The notes below the pieces were generated by a model that had not been told where the DNA came from, made no database searches, and saw only the letters and a program-made list of their open reading frames with translations. Both the position numbers and the translations under genes were made by a program. This document shows, piece after piece, positions 6,793-7,298 of a stretch of DNA of 7,298 bases. The first letter of the stretch is position 1. Every line of letters starts with the position of its first letter. The stretch is from an uncultured Pseudomonadota bacterium (GTDB lineage Bacteria > Pseudomonadota > Gammaproteobacteria > Methylococcales > Methylomonadaceae), in NCBI GenBank assembly GCA_903904275.1, contig CAIVBX010000245.1, forward strand, positions 1-7,298, in the 5' to 3' direction.

Positions 6793-7298
<506 letters not shown>

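Overview
The window reads as an AT-rich gammaproteobacterial chromosome segment. It ends inside a 16S rRNA gene whose first ~506 bases carry the canonical 27F and 338F sites. The V1-V3 sequence resembles sulfur-oxidising or methanotrophic Gammaproteobacteria (Thiotrichales/Beggiatoaceae or Methylococcales). That placement is from memory and is not certain to family level.

Left part (1-2570, minus strand): a large methyl-accepting chemotaxis protein with an Aer-type PAS domain at its N-terminus. It then has a transmembrane/periplasmic four-helix-bundle module, HAMP, a second PAS and the cytoplasmic signalling hairpin. Its C-terminal end is missing. At about position 90-96 the recognisable chemoreceptor sequence stops and the composition jumps from ~37% to ~59% GC. 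The leftmost ~93 bases instead read, on the plus strand, as a piece of an Ada/Ogt-type O6-methylguanine-DNA methyltransferase. This is a chimeric junction, either a real rearrangement or an assembly artefact.

Middle part (2720-6447, plus strand): four tightly packed genes that look like one operon, diverging from the chemoreceptor gene. They are thiD (HMP/HMP-P kinase), thiE (thiamine-phosphate synthase), an alpha/beta-hydrolase carboxylesterase with a possible signal peptide, and a fused two-domain ABC transporter ATPase of the YejF/Dpp-Opp type. Spacings are 0 nt, 3 nt and a 4-nt ATGA overlap. ThiD supplies HMP-PP and ThiE couples it to the thiazole phosphate to make thiamine phosphate. The esterase and ATPase have no obvious role in that pathway, and the permease and binding-protein partners of the ATPase are not in the window.

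Right part (6448-7298): an A/T-rich spacer, a perfect-consensus sigma70 promoter (TTGACA - 16 nt - TATAAT) with an AT-rich upstream tract, a ~200-nt rRNA leader with boxA- and boxC-like antitermination elements and several hairpins, then the 5' third of the 16S rRNA gene, cut by the window edge.
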